DNA of 64,000 bases from Simiduia agarivorans SA1 = DSM 21679 (GTDB lineage Bacteria; Pseudomonadota; Gammaproteobacteria; Pseudomonadales; Cellvibrionaceae), in the NCBI RefSeq assembly GCF_000305785.2, contig NC_018868.3:248001-312000 (forward strand). Reading direction: 5' to 3'. Shown one piece after another: positions 8,616 to 17,695 of the stretch; within the stretch, counting starts at the first letter, position 1; each line of letters opens with the position of its first letter. The notes below the pieces were generated by a model. That model made no database searches, had not been told where the DNA came from, and saw only the letters and a list, made by a program, of their open reading frames with translations. The position numbers were made by a program, and so were the translations under genes.

Positions 8616-9716
8616 ATGGAAACGTTTAATCAATGGATCAGGTCCTGGGCCGGGCATGCGGATGCCTGGATGGTGCAGGTGTTTTTTGTTGTGACGGCGA
8701 CCTTGCTGGTGGCGTATCTGGTGCGCCGGCTGCTGCGCCGTTTGGTTAATCACGCAGGCGCCACTAAAAGCTTGTGGGACGATGCATTATTTTTGTCGGC
8801 ACAAAAGCCGCTTGAGTGGCTGTTCTGGCTGTTGGGTTTGAGTCTGGCGGCCGAAATTGTTGAGCGGGCGTCCAGCTCAGAAATTCTGGCTTTGGTGGGG
8901 CCTGTGCGCGAGGCCGGTCTGATCGTACTGCTCACCTGGTTTGTGGTGTCATTTATCAAACGCGCCGAACAAAACCTCATGAGTCCGGAATTCATGGAGG
9001 CGCCCATTGATGAAACCACGGTCATGGCGCTGGGCAAACTGTTGCGTCTTTCCGTCATTATCACTGCCGTGCTGGTGGGCTTGCAGACCTTCGGTTACAG
9101 CATTTCCGGTGTGCTCGCGTTTGGTGGTATCGGCGGTATCGCGGTTGGCTTTGCTGCCAAAGATTTGCTGGCGAATTTTTTTGGTGGCTTGATGATTTAT
9201 CTGGACCGCCCCTTTGCCGTGGGTGACTGGGTGCGTTCGCCGGACAAATCCATCGAAGGCACCGTGGAGCATATCGGCTGGCGCCTGACCCGTATCCGCA
9301 CATTCGACAAGCGGCCCTTGTATGTGCCCAATTCCGTGTTTACCCAGATTGCGGTGGAAAACCCCTCGCGCATGACCAATCGGCGCATCTACGAGACCAT
9401 CGGCATCCGTTACGCGGATGCGGCGGCCATGCCCGCCGTGGTGCGTGACGTGGAGGCCATGTTGCGCGCGCATGAGGCCATCGACACCGAGCAAACGCTG
9501 ATAGTGAACTTCAATGCCTTTGCCAACTCCAGCCTCGACTTCTTTGTTTACACCTTCACCAAAACCACCAACTGGGTTGAGTTTCATCAGATCAAGCAGG
9601 ATGTGTTGCTGAAAATTCTGGCGATCATTGAGCAGCACGGCGCTGAGTGTGCCTTCCCGACCCGCACGCTGCACATTCAATCGGATGCGGAGCCCGAGGC
9701 TAGCCATGCAGGCTGA
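8616..9716 (+). CDS. MscS-family mechanosensitive ion channel
   Basis: A 366-residue inner-membrane protein with at least four hydrophobic segments (about 17-37, 65-82, 92-110, 136-156) before the pore helix GGIGGIAVGFAAKDLLANFFGG region (about 170-192) and the cytoplasmic MscS beta domain (RPFAVGDWV, EGTVEHIGWR, PNSVF). It should open on hypo-osmotic shock. I prefer ATG 8616 with GGAAGG upstream; a GTG at 8610 overlapping the nagZ stop is possible. It overlaps the next gene by 11 bases, giving a tight nagZ-mscS-hpt-mtiP operon. Confidence 0.9.
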   Translation: METFNQWIRSWAGHADAWMVQVFFVVTATLLVAYLVRRLLRRLVNHAGATKSLWDDALFLSAQKPLEWLFWLLGLSLAAEIVERASSSEILALVGPVREAGLIVLLTWFVVSFIKRAEQNLMSPEFMEAPIDETTVMALGKLLRLSVIITAVLVGLQTFGYSISGVLAFGGIGGIAVGFAAKDLLANFFGGLMIYLDRPFAVGDWVRSPDKSIEGTVEHIGWRLTRIRTFDKRPLYVPNSVFTQIAVENPSRMTNRRIYETIGIRYADAAAMPAVVRDVEAMLRAHEAIDTEQTLIVNFNAFANSSLDFFVYTFTKTTNWVEFHQIKQDVLLKILAIIEQHGAECAFPTRTLHIQSDAEPEASHAG

Positions 9717-10260
9717 GGCGGGCTGGGCATTACCCGAAGGCGCGCTATGCCTGCTGGACGCAGATGCCATGCAGCGCCACATTGAGGCTGCTGCACAGGC
9801 CCTCAACGCCCGTTTTGCCGGCATCCAGGAGCCGGTGCTGATGCTCGTGGTGATGAATGGCGGGCTATGGTTCGCCGGCCAGCTGCTGGGACGTTTGCAC
9901 TTTCCGCTGGAGCTCGATTACGTGCACCTGAGCCGGTATCGCGATACCACCCGTGGCAGGGAGCTTGAGTGGCGAACCTTGCCGTCCAAATCACTCACCG
10001 GTCGGCGGCTGCTTTTGATTGACGATATTCTCGATCAGGGCGTTACCGCGCAAGCGTTGGTGGAGCACTGCCGGCTCCAGGCCGCCACCGAGACCACGCT
10101 GGCCGTGATGTTGGAAAAGCCGGCGTCCTGCCGGTTGGTGAATGTGCAGGCGCAGATTGTGGCCTGTCAGATACCGGATCACTATGTGTTTGGCTGTGGC
10201 ATGGACCTCAATGGTCTCTTGCGCAACCTGCCCGCGCTTTATTATTTGCCGGAGGCCTGA
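9706..10260 (+). CDS. Hypoxanthine-guanine phosphoribosyltransferase
   Basis: A 184-residue type I phosphoribosyltransferase. The PRPP-binding loop is LLLIDDILDQGVTAQ (about residues 103-117), the N-terminal VVMNGGLWFAG loop matches the pyrophosphate loop, and the C-terminal VFGCGMDLNG fits HPRTs. I start at ATG 9706 (GAGG upstream) rather than an upstream codon that would overlap the channel gene by 90 bases. The following gene makes hypoxanthine from methylthioinosine; this enzyme would turn it into IMP, so the pair forms a short salvage route. Confidence 0.88.
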   Translation: MQAEAGWALPEGALCLLDADAMQRHIEAAAQALNARFAGIQEPVLMLVVMNGGLWFAGQLLGRLHFPLELDYVHLSRYRDTTRGRELEWRTLPSKSLTGRRLLLIDDILDQGVTAQALVEHCRLQAATETTLAVMLEKPASCRLVNVQAQIVACQIPDHYVFGCGMDLNGLLRNLPALYYLPEA

Positions 10261-11000
10261 TGCTGGCAGTTATTGGTGGCAGTGGCTGGGAGGCGCTGCC
10301 CGGGTTCAATCCGCGTGGGCAGCATCGCCCTGACACTCCCTATGGCGAGATCGCCGGCGACATTGTGGAAGGCGAATTGGCGGGGCGGCCGTTGATGTTT
10401 CTGTCCCGGCATGGTCAGGGGCACCGGCTGGCACCTCATCGGATAAACTACCGGGCCAACCTGTGGGCGCTCAAACAACTAGGGGCCAGAGAAATTCTGG
10501 CCATTAATGCCGTCGGCGGCATAGGGCCCGATTCTGGCCCGGGCCAGCTGGTATGCCCAGATCAGTTGATTGATTACACCTGGGGCCGGGAGCAGACCTT
10601 TTTTGCAGACCCGGTTGAGCATATCGAGTTTGCCGATCCGTTTGATACCGCTTTGCGTCGGCGTCTTTTGCAAGGCGCGAAAGGGGCCGGTATAGCGCTG
10701 GTTGACGGCGGCGTGTACGGGTGTACCCAGGGTCCCCGGTTGGAAACCCGGGCTGAAATTGAGCGCCTGCGTCGCGATGGCTGCACGCTGGTGGGGATGA
10801 CCGCCATGCCAGAGGCCGCGCTCGCGCGGGAACTTGGGCTTGCCTACGTCAGCCTGTGTATCTCGGTCAACTGGGCGGCGGGTTTGTCAGACCTGCCTAT
10901 CACCATGGACGCGATATTGGCGGTGCTGGCGCAAAGTCGTACGCCGGTTTTAACCCTGATTAGCGCGCTGGCCGCGGCCGGATCGGTGACACCCGAATAA
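10260..11000 (+). CDS. S-methyl-5'-thioinosine phosphorylase (MTAP/PNP family)
   Basis: A 246-residue member of the MTAP/purine nucleoside phosphorylase family with the phosphate-binding GGSG (6-9), SRHGQGH (49-55) and GMTAMPEA (179-186). The base-contacting position is Asn (N204 in SVNWAAG), as in 6-oxopurine phosphorylases, rather than the Asp of adenosine-type MTAPs. This favours methylthioinosine over methylthioadenosine, as described for the Pseudomonas aeruginosa enzyme in the same gene neighbourhood. Its ATG overlaps the preceding stop by one base (TGATG). Confidence 0.85.
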   Translation: MLAVIGGSGWEALPGFNPRGQHRPDTPYGEIAGDIVEGELAGRPLMFLSRHGQGHRLAPHRINYRANLWALKQLGAREILAINAVGGIGPDSGPGQLVCPDQLIDYTWGREQTFFADPVEHIEFADPFDTALRRRLLQGAKGAGIALVDGGVYGCTQGPRLETRAEIERLRRDGCTLVGMTAMPEAALARELGLAYVSLCISVNWAAGLSDLPITMDAILAVLAQSRTPVLTLISALAAAGSVTPE

Positions 11001-11316
11001 GGTGTCGGAAAAATAGACAAGCTGGCGTTTTTTCTTTACAGTCGGTCAAATATGTCGGATCGATTCGTCAAGTGTTGATCCGCCTGCATTGGGGCAGGTA
11101 TAGCGGGCGAAAGCCACTGCATAGAAGAGTATTCGGGGTATTGTCCTTTGGGGGTTATACCCGTTTTTTTAGGGATGGCAGTGTCGGTATCACACTGTTC
11201 TCTAAAACACGTTCAGGCCTGGGCCTGAACCACTTGGGGCAAGGTCGATCCTGCGTCGACTCGATTACCTTGACCGGCAAGCGTTACACACATAACAATA
11301 ATGAGGTTTTATCACA
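11001..11316 (+). other. Long leader of the cold-shock gene
   Basis: This 316-base gap has no convincing gene; an ORF crossing it runs through the cold-shock gene in another frame. A weak promoter (TAGACA 11014-11019, 17 bases, TACAGT 11037-11042) would give a leader of about 270 bases, as is typical of cspA-type mRNAs, which use structured leaders for cold induction. Several short inverted repeats are present (for example CTTG-ACCGG-CAAG near 11268-11281). No named riboswitch is recognised. Confidence 0.35.
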
Positions 11317-11529
11317 ATGGCTGATCGCGCAGTCGGTGTTGTTAAATGGTTTAACAATGCCAGGGGCTATGGCTTCATCTCTTTCGGCGAACAACAAGAA
11401 GACGTGTTTGTTCACTACCGCAATATCCGTGGCGAAGGTTATCGCTCGCTGGCCGAAGGTCAGAGCGTCGAATTCGATTTGCTCAAAGGCGACAAAGGCT
11501 TGCAGGCTGAAGACGTCGTCTGCGTATAA
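11317..11529 (+). CDS. Cold-shock domain protein (CspA/CspD family)
   Basis: A 70-residue single-domain OB-fold protein that binds single-stranded RNA or DNA. It contains VKWFN, the RNP1-like GYGFISF (residues 17-23) and the RNP2-like DVFVHY (29-34). Length and motifs are standard for the family. It has its own long leader and its own terminator, so it is probably monocistronic. Whether it is induced by cold or stationary phase cannot be decided from sequence. Confidence 0.95.
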   Translation: MADRAVGVVKWFNNARGYGFISFGEQQEDVFVHYRNIRGEGYRSLAEGQSVEFDLLKGDKGLQAEDVVCV

Positions 11530-11530
11530 A

Positions 11531-11560
11531 AAAATACCGGCCAGTGGCCGGTATTTTTTA
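11531..11560. terminator. Bidirectional intrinsic terminator (csp / csiV)
   Basis: ATACCGGCC - AGT - GGCCGGTAT (11534-11554) is a perfect 9-bp stem, flanked by A-run and T-run. It can end the cold-shock transcript on the plus strand and csiV on the minus strand, whose stop codon lies in the T-run. Confidence 0.92.
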
Positions 11561-12505
11561 TTGCAAACCTGAGGGCGGTTCGCTCTCGGGTGTTACCTCC
11601 AGCGCCGGCTTTTCATACGGCGTAATCAGTACCATTACCCCGATTTTGGGGTGATCGATGTAGTGCACCTCGCCACTGCGCATTCTGCGCGTTTGTTTCA
11701 GTGTTGCCAGCTCGCTGATCACAAACGGTTTGGTCAGAATACTTTGGTAGGTGTTGTCGATCGCGACCTGCTGGTTCCACAAATCCTGTCCCTGGCCATT
11801 GAATGTCTGACTCGCCATGAAATTGAATGCGCTTTCTTCCTGTTGGGCTTTTTCCAGGTGAGGCTTAACAGGCAAGGGAGGCCAGCCCTGGTCTCCCTGA
11901 CCGAAGTTTTCGGCGAAGGAGGCCATCCAAAGGTCGGTATCGAAGTGCAGGTAGCGCGATACGCCAACGCCGATTTGTCCGGACAATTCGGTGTCTTGAT
12001 CAAAACTGTCCCCGCCTTCAACGACAATGGCCTGCGGTGTTTCATTGACTGGTTGTCGCCAGGCCTGATGAAACAGAATCCGTTGCCGGTTGCGCCTCGC
12101 CAGTGCGGCGATGGTGTCATTCAGCCCCCGCTCGGCTTCGGGGAGCTGGATGTAAGGTTGGTGTGCCAGAATCTGCGCCAACTCCTGCTCTGAGGGTGCC
12201 AGAGGTGCAGTGGGTGCCGATTCCAGCGGCAAGGTCCCATCGACCGTCTGGGCCGGTAATGCCGGCGTCTGTTGCGCTTCGAAATAGGCTTCAGCGGTTT
12301 TGAGGTAGCGGGCGCCCGGACGATACGCCAGTGTTACGTCCTTGCGGAATGTTTCTATGCCTGAAACCAATTGACTGTTGGCCGGTTGGGTAAAGATCGC
12401 CACTTCTACCTGATACCAGCGCGGCTGGTCTGGTGCCGCTGTCTGGGCCCATGCAACATTGGCGAACAACAGCATTCCGAAGGTGATAACGCGAAAAAAA
12501 ATCAT
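11558..12505 (-). CDS. csiV: CsiV family periplasmic protein
   Basis: A 315-residue exported protein with a clear signal peptide (residues 1-21, ending ANVAWA-Q). The mature part starts with RWYQVEVAIF and contains an Ala/Pro-rich linker, then a C-terminal region ending in VHYIDHPKIGVMVLITPYE, as in CsiV, a peptidoglycan-binding protein known from Vibrio that is needed with LpoA and PBP1a. I start at ATG 12505, four bases after the mfd stop; an upstream start would lie inside mfd and add residues in front of the signal peptide. It is probably cotranscribed with mfd. Confidence 0.8.
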   Translation of the reverse strand: MIFFRVITFGMLLFANVAWAQTAAPDQPRWYQVEVAIFTQPANSQLVSGIETFRKDVTLAYRPGARYLKTAEAYFEAQQTPALPAQTVDGTLPLESAPTAPLAPSEQELAQILAHQPYIQLPEAERGLNDTIAALARRNRQRILFHQAWRQPVNETPQAIVVEGGDSFDQDTELSGQIGVGVSRYLHFDTDLWMASFAENFGQGDQGWPPLPVKPHLEKAQQEESAFNFMASQTFNGQGQDLWNQQVAIDNTYQSILTKPFVISELATLKQTRRMRSGEVHYIDHPKIGVMVLITPYEKPALEVTPESEPPSGLQ

Positions 12506-12509
12506 AGTG

Positions 12510-15500
12510 TTAAACCAGGTTGGCAAGTAAGGCCTCGGTGGTGGCCAGTCGGATTTCAGTGCTTTCCATATCATGCAGGAATTTCAAACCATTGGCACCG
12601 TGCATTTGGTATTTTTGCGGTTGAGTTTGCACCAGCTTGATGATTTTCAACGGGTCGACCTTGGGCTCTTTGTTGAAACTGATTTTGCCCCCGGTGGGGC
12701 CCGCCTCGAGTTTTTCGATGCCCATTGCCTCTGCGGTGAGTTTCAGGCCGGTAATGCGGAACAGGTTTTTGACCGGGTCAGGCAAGAGCCCGAAGCGGTC
12801 GATCATTTCCACTTGCAGTTCTTTTAACGCGCCTTCATCGGCGGCGTTGGCGATGCGCTTGTACATGATCAGACGGCTGTGCACATCGGGCAGATAGTCG
12901 TCGGGGATCAGTGCCGGTATGCGCAGGTTGATTTCTACTGCGCTGCCTAATGGCGCATCGAGGTCAGGGGTTTTACCCGCCTGAATGGCTTTGACCGCGC
13001 GATTGAGCATGTCCATGTACATGCTGAAACCGACCGCTTCAATTTGACCGCTTTGCTCGTCGCCGAGCAGTTCGCCGGCGCCGCGGATTTCCATGTCGTG
13101 GGTCGCAAGGGTAAAGCCGGCACCCAGGGTGTCGGCCTGAGCGATTGCCTCCAACCGCTTGGTGGCGTCGCTGGTCAGGGTTTTCGGATTGGGGGTCATT
13201 AAATAGGCATAGGCCTGATGGTGCGAGCGACCCACGCGCCCACGCAATTGGTGCAACTGCGCAAGCCCGAATTTATCCGCGCGCTCAATGATGATGGTGT
13301 TTGCGCTCGGAACATCAATGCCGGTTTCAATGATCGTGGTGGCCACCAGTAAGTTGAACCGTTTGTGGTAAAAGTCTGCCATGACTTTTTCCAGGTCCCG
13401 TTCGCGCATTTGTCCATGGCCGATACCGATGCGGGCCTCGGGAACCAATGCCTGCAATTCGCGCGCGGTTTTTTCGATGCTTTTGACTTCGTTGTGCAAA
13501 TAATACACCTGGCCGCCGCGCAGGAGCTCCCGCAATATGGCCTCTTTGATCAGTGCATCGTCATGCACGCGCACAAAGGTTTTGATGCTCAGGCGTTTGT
13601 TCGGCGGCGTGGCGATGATGGACAGGTCGCGAATGCCCGCCATGCTCATGTTCAGCGTGCGGGGAATTGGCGTTGCGGTCAGGGTCAGAATATCCACTTC
13701 CGAGCGAATGGATTTCAGTGCTTCTTTTTGACGAACACCAAACCGGTGTTCTTCGTCAATAATCAGAAGACCCAGCGACTGGTAATTGAAGTCGGGCTGC
13801 AATAATTTATGGGTGCCGACAATGATGTCCACCTTGCCGTCTTTGAGTTTGTCGGCAATGGCATCAATTTCTTTGCCGGTCTTAAACCGTGAGACCACTT
13901 CGATATTTACCGGCCAGTCGGCAAAGCGGTCTTTAAAGCTTTCATAGTGCTGTTGTGCGAGCAGGGTGGTGGGCACCAGCATGGCCACCTGTTTGCCACT
14001 TTGCACGGCGATGAATGCGGCGCGCATGGCCACTTCGGTTTTGCCAAAGCCCACGTCGCCGCACACCAGACGGTCCATGGGTGTGGAGGCGAGCATGTCC
14101 TTGCGCACGTTGGCAATGGCCTGTTCCTGATCGGGGGTTTCCTCAAACGGAAAGGAGGCTGCAAACGCCTGGTAAGCAGCGCCGGGGTCGGCAAATGCGA
14201 AGCCCTTGCGTGCGGCCCGCCGGGCATAGATATCGAGCAGTTCTGCGGCGGTATCGCGGACTTTTTCAGCGGCTTTGCGTTTGGCTTTATCCCAGCTGTC
14301 GCTGCCTAATTTGTGCAGTGGTGCCAGGTTGTCATCGGCGCCCGAATAGCGGCTGATCAGGTGCAGGTTCGCAACCGGTACATAGAGTTTGGCGTCGTTG
14401 GCGTAGCTGAGCTGTAAAAATTCCTGTGGCTGACCATCGAGGTCCAGCGTAATCAGACCCTGATAACGGCCCACGCCATGATCGATATGAACCACCGGCG
14501 CGCCCGGGTTCAATTCGCTCAGGTTTTTGACCGCGAGCTCATTTTCCTGTGTGACCCGCCGGCGCCGGCGCTGCTGAACCCGCTCACCGAACAATTGGTT
14601 TTCGGTGATGATTTGTACCGCTGGCGTGCTCAGCGCCAGGCCCTGGTCGAGGCCGGCGATGGCAATGCAGGGTGAATTTTCGGCCGCGATAAAATCGGAC
14701 CAACCGTTGACGGCAGTAGGTTTTATGCCTGCTTTCGCCAACATTTCCAATAAGATTTCCCGGCGGCCGGCGCTATCGACTGTAAACAGGGTTTTGCGGT
14801 CCGAGCGCAACAGATCCAGCAGCGCCTGCAATGGCTGGTCTGCTTTGGCGTCCACCGGCGCTTGGGGTGGCGTCAGGGCCGGAATGACGGGAGCATCATC
14901 ATTGAGTTCGGTGCGTGGCAGGCTGTTGATATGTTCGAACAGCTCGTTGACCGGCACAAATACTTTGGCCGGTGGCAGCAGGGGGCGCTCGGGGTCCACG
15001 CGCCGGCTTTCATAGCGGTTGCTGGCTTCAGTCCAGAACCGGTCAGCCTTTGGAATCAGGTTGTCGTAGGTAAGGACACGGCTGTTCTCGGGCAGGTAGT
15101 CGAACAGGGTGGCGCACTGGTCAAAGAACAGGGGCAGATAATATTCGATACCGGCCGGTGCAATGCCATCGCAAATATCCTGGTAAACGGGACAGGCTTT
15201 GTGGTCCACATCAAAGGCGTCATGCCAGCGCAAACGGAAGTCGCTGATGGCGGCTTTGGTGAGCGGAAATTCCCGCGCAGGCAACAACTCGATGCTGTCT
15301 ATCTGTTCCAGTGTGCGCTGGGTATCGGGGTCAAAACTGCGCAGGCTTTCGATTTCATCATCGAACAGGTCGATGCGCAGTGGCCAGTCGCTGCCCGCCG
15401 GGTAGATATCCAGCAGTGCCCCGCGAACGGCAAATTCGCCGTGTTCATACACAGTGTCTACCCGGTGGTAGCCGTTGGCCTCCAGCACCCGGGCCTGAGC

Positions 15501-15938
15501 ATTGAGATCGAATGTCTGGCCTTTGTTGAGCACCAGGCTGTGGCCCGCCACAAATTGCTGAGGCGGCAGTCGGCACATCAGGGTGGTGAGCGGGGCCACC
15601 AGAATGCCCTTGCGGGTAGTCGGCAACCGGTACAGCGCTTTGATCCGCTCGGAAATAATGTCCTGGTGAGGGCTGAACGTATCGTAGGGCAGGGTTTCCC
15701 AGTCCGGCAGGGTCAGTATCGGCGTGCTATCGCCACAGAAGAACCGCAATTCATCCTGCAGTGCCAGGGAACTGGCAGTATCGGGTGTGATGACCAGCAG
15801 CAGGCCGTCGAAAGCCCGGGTGGCCTGGCTGACGGCGAGAGCGACTGCGGCACCGGGCAGCTTGCCCCAGCGCTGATTGAATTTGGGTTTGTTTGAGAGA
15901 GGCGGAGATAGCTGGCCCAGGGGCTCTGTAAGATCCAT
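12510..15938 (-). CDS. mfd: Transcription-repair coupling factor Mfd
   Basis: SF2 DNA translocase of 1142 residues that removes stalled RNA polymerase at lesions and recruits UvrA. Seen in order: the UvrB-like N-terminal domain that binds UvrA, the RNA polymerase interaction domain (PGAPVVHIDHGVGRYQGL region), the RecG-like motor with Walker A GDVGFGKTE and DEEH box IIDEEHRFG, and the C-terminal TRCF domain ending in an AMGIEKLEAGP-type segment. Full length with no frame interruption. It is divergent from gap, and csiV follows closely downstream. Confidence 0.97.
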   Translation of the reverse strand: MDLTEPLGQLSPPLSNKPKFNQRWGKLPGAAVALAVSQATRAFDGLLLVITPDTASSLALQDELRFFCGDSTPILTLPDWETLPYDTFSPHQDIISERIKALYRLPTTRKGILVAPLTTLMCRLPPQQFVAGHSLVLNKGQTFDLNAQARVLEANGYHRVDTVYEHGEFAVRGALLDIYPAGSDWPLRIDLFDDEIESLRSFDPDTQRTLEQIDSIELLPAREFPLTKAAISDFRLRWHDAFDVDHKACPVYQDICDGIAPAGIEYYLPLFFDQCATLFDYLPENSRVLTYDNLIPKADRFWTEASNRYESRRVDPERPLLPPAKVFVPVNELFEHINSLPRTELNDDAPVIPALTPPQAPVDAKADQPLQALLDLLRSDRKTLFTVDSAGRREILLEMLAKAGIKPTAVNGWSDFIAAENSPCIAIAGLDQGLALSTPAVQIITENQLFGERVQQRRRRRVTQENELAVKNLSELNPGAPVVHIDHGVGRYQGLITLDLDGQPQEFLQLSYANDAKLYVPVANLHLISRYSGADDNLAPLHKLGSDSWDKAKRKAAEKVRDTAAELLDIYARRAARKGFAFADPGAAYQAFAASFPFEETPDQEQAIANVRKDMLASTPMDRLVCGDVGFGKTEVAMRAAFIAVQSGKQVAMLVPTTLLAQQHYESFKDRFADWPVNIEVVSRFKTGKEIDAIADKLKDGKVDIIVGTHKLLQPDFNYQSLGLLIIDEEHRFGVRQKEALKSIRSEVDILTLTATPIPRTLNMSMAGIRDLSIIATPPNKRLSIKTFVRVHDDALIKEAILRELLRGGQVYYLHNEVKSIEKTARELQALVPEARIGIGHGQMRERDLEKVMADFYHKRFNLLVATTIIETGIDVPSANTIIIERADKFGLAQLHQLRGRVGRSHHQAYAYLMTPNPKTLTSDATKRLEAIAQADTLGAGFTLATHDMEIRGAGELLGDEQSGQIEAVGFSMYMDMLNRAVKAIQAGKTPDLDAPLGSAVEINLRIPALIPDDYLPDVHSRLIMYKRIANAADEGALKELQVEMIDRFGLLPDPVKNLFRITGLKLTAEAMGIEKLEAGPTGGKISFNKEPKVDPLKIIKLVQTQPQKYQMHGANGLKFLHDMESTEIRLATTEALLANLV

Positions 15939-16200
15939 GCTGCCTTGTCTGGTGGTCCAAAAAGCCGGCTATTGTAGCGTCTGGCGCCGGCTTTGGCAGC
16001 AGGCGTGAAAAAATAGTAAAAATTGTAACTAAACGGCCGTTTGAATCTTGCTCAATGGGCGTGCAACCGCGATAATGGCGGCCTCTGTCACATTTCGGTG
16101 GTAGGGGTTAAAAGAATGACGGAACCCGCCAAAAGAGCAGGTACAACGGTATGGCGTCGACCATACTGAAACTTTCTTTTACTTTAAAAGGTGCATATCT
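15939..16200. other. Divergent mfd/gap control region with perfect palindrome
   Basis: A 262-base gene-free stretch. It contains the perfect 12-base palindrome AAACGGCCGTTT (16031-16042), a plausible regulator site placed closer to mfd than to gap. I do not recognise the regulator; a HexR-type site (TGTAAT-N3-ATTACA) is not present. Confidence 0.35.
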
Positions 16201-17652
16201 GTGAATCGTCCTAAGCCCGTAGACTTCTTCAAGGACTGGAAAGAGCGCGAAGCGCTAGCCGAAGCCATGATTCCCATGGTGGGTAAGCTCAATCGTGAGC
16301 AAAACGTCAGCGTCTATATATACGGCCGCTCGTTGGTGAACAGCTCCGTCATTGACATCATGAAAACCCACCGCTTTGTTCGCCAGGTTGAGGCTAACGA
16401 ACTGTCCGAGTTCGAGACCTTCCCGGTGCTGCAGGCGATTGCCGAGCTGGATCTGGGGCGTGCCCATATCGACATCGGCCAGATTACCGTCAAATACATG
16501 AAGGACTCGCGCGGTCTTTCGGTGAAAGATTTCGTCAAGCAGGAGTTGTCGAGCGCGATCGGCTCCGAATTCAAGCCGCTGCCGCAGCCCCAGGACGTGG
16601 TGCTTTACGGCTTTGGTCGTATTGGTCGCCTGGTGGCTCGCCTGCTGATCGAAAAGGCGGGCAGTGGTGACGTATTGCGCCTGCGAGCGATTGTGGTGCG
16701 CAAAAGCAAGTTGGACAACGACCTCGAGAAGCGCGCCTGCCTGTTGCGCCGCGACTCGGTCCATGGCCAGTTCAAGGGCACTATCCGGGTCGATGAAGAG
16801 ACCCAGAGCCTGATCTGCAATGGCAACGTGGTTAAGGTGATTTACGCCGATAACCCGGCAGAAATCGACTACACCGCCTACGGCATCAACAATGCCACCA
16901 TCGTGGACAACACCGGTGTCTGGCGCGACGAGGCCGGTCTTGGTCAGCACCTCAAATCCAAAGGTGTTGCCAAAGTGATGCTGACGGCGCCGGGTAAAGG
17001 CGATATCAAAAATATCGTTTACGGTATCAACAACAAAGATATCACTGCCGACGATGCCATTGTGTCTGCCGCTTCCTGTACCACCAATGCCATTGTGCCG
17101 GTGTTGAAAGCGGTCATGGACAAGTTTGGCGTACAGCATGGCCACGTGGAAACCGTGCATTCCTACACCAACGACCAGAACCTGATCGATAACTTCCACA
17201 AGGGCGAGCGGCGTGGACGCAGTGCGCCGTTGAACATGGTGCTGACCGAAACTGGTGCCGCCAAGGCAGTCGCTAAGGCCCTGCCGAGCCTGGCCGGCAA
17301 GCTGACCGGCAATGCGATCCGGGTACCTACACCCAATGTATCTATGGCGATCCTGAACCTGGTGCTGGATAAGGAAACCACCAAGGAAGAGCTGAACGAC
17401 TACATGCGTGAAGTGGCATTACACTCGCCTCTGCAGCAGCAGATTGACTTCACCAACTCGACCGAGGTGGTGTCGTCGGATTTCGTGGGTTCGCGTCACG
17501 CCTGTGTATTCGACAGTGTGGCCACCATTGCTGATGGCAACAACGTAGTGCTCTACTGCTGGTATGACAATGAATTCGGCTACAGCTGCCAGGTAGTGCG
17601 CTGTCTGGAAGACATGGCCGGTGTCAAATACGACATGTATCCCAAGCTCTGA
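16201..17652 (+). CDS. gap: Glyceraldehyde-3-phosphate dehydrogenase, N-terminally extended
   Basis: Oxidises glyceraldehyde-3-phosphate with NAD(P) in glycolysis/gluconeogenesis. The 483-residue product carries a normal GAPDH of about 350 residues (Rossmann GFGRIGR at 137-143, catalytic C293 in SAASCTTN, C-terminal WYDNEFGYS) after an extra N-terminal domain of about 130 residues. This long form is typical of the Pseudomonas-type gene located next to mfd. The GTG start at 16201 follows AAAGGTG. A strong terminator follows. The role of the extension is not established. Confidence 0.93.
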   Translation: MNRPKPVDFFKDWKEREALAEAMIPMVGKLNREQNVSVYIYGRSLVNSSVIDIMKTHRFVRQVEANELSEFETFPVLQAIAELDLGRAHIDIGQITVKYMKDSRGLSVKDFVKQELSSAIGSEFKPLPQPQDVVLYGFGRIGRLVARLLIEKAGSGDVLRLRAIVVRKSKLDNDLEKRACLLRRDSVHGQFKGTIRVDEETQSLICNGNVVKVIYADNPAEIDYTAYGINNATIVDNTGVWRDEAGLGQHLKSKGVAKVMLTAPGKGDIKNIVYGINNKDITADDAIVSAASCTTNAIVPVLKAVMDKFGVQHGHVETVHSYTNDQNLIDNFHKGERRGRSAPLNMVLTETGAAKAVAKALPSLAGKLTGNAIRVPTPNVSMAILNLVLDKETTKEELNDYMREVALHSPLQQQIDFTNSTEVVSSDFVGSRHACVFDSVATIADGNNVVLYCWYDNEFGYSCQVVRCLEDMAGVKYDMYPKL

Positions 17653-17670
17653 TTGAGCTGAGTGAGACCG

Positions 17671-17695
17671 AAGCCCGCGCAAGCGGGCTTTTTTA
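17671..17695 (+). terminator. Intrinsic terminator after gap
   Basis: AAGCCCGC - GCAA - GCGGGCTT (17671-17690) gives a perfect 8-bp stem followed directly by TTTT. Confidence 0.93.

Noticed and set aside
11072..11572. 166-codon ORF over the cold-shock leader and gene
   Set aside because: It covers the cold-shock gene in another frame and runs through the terminator.
14862..15896. 344-codon plus-strand ORF inside mfd
   Set aside because: It is antisense to a full-length Mfd with intact motifs; long shadow frames are common in GC-rich genes.
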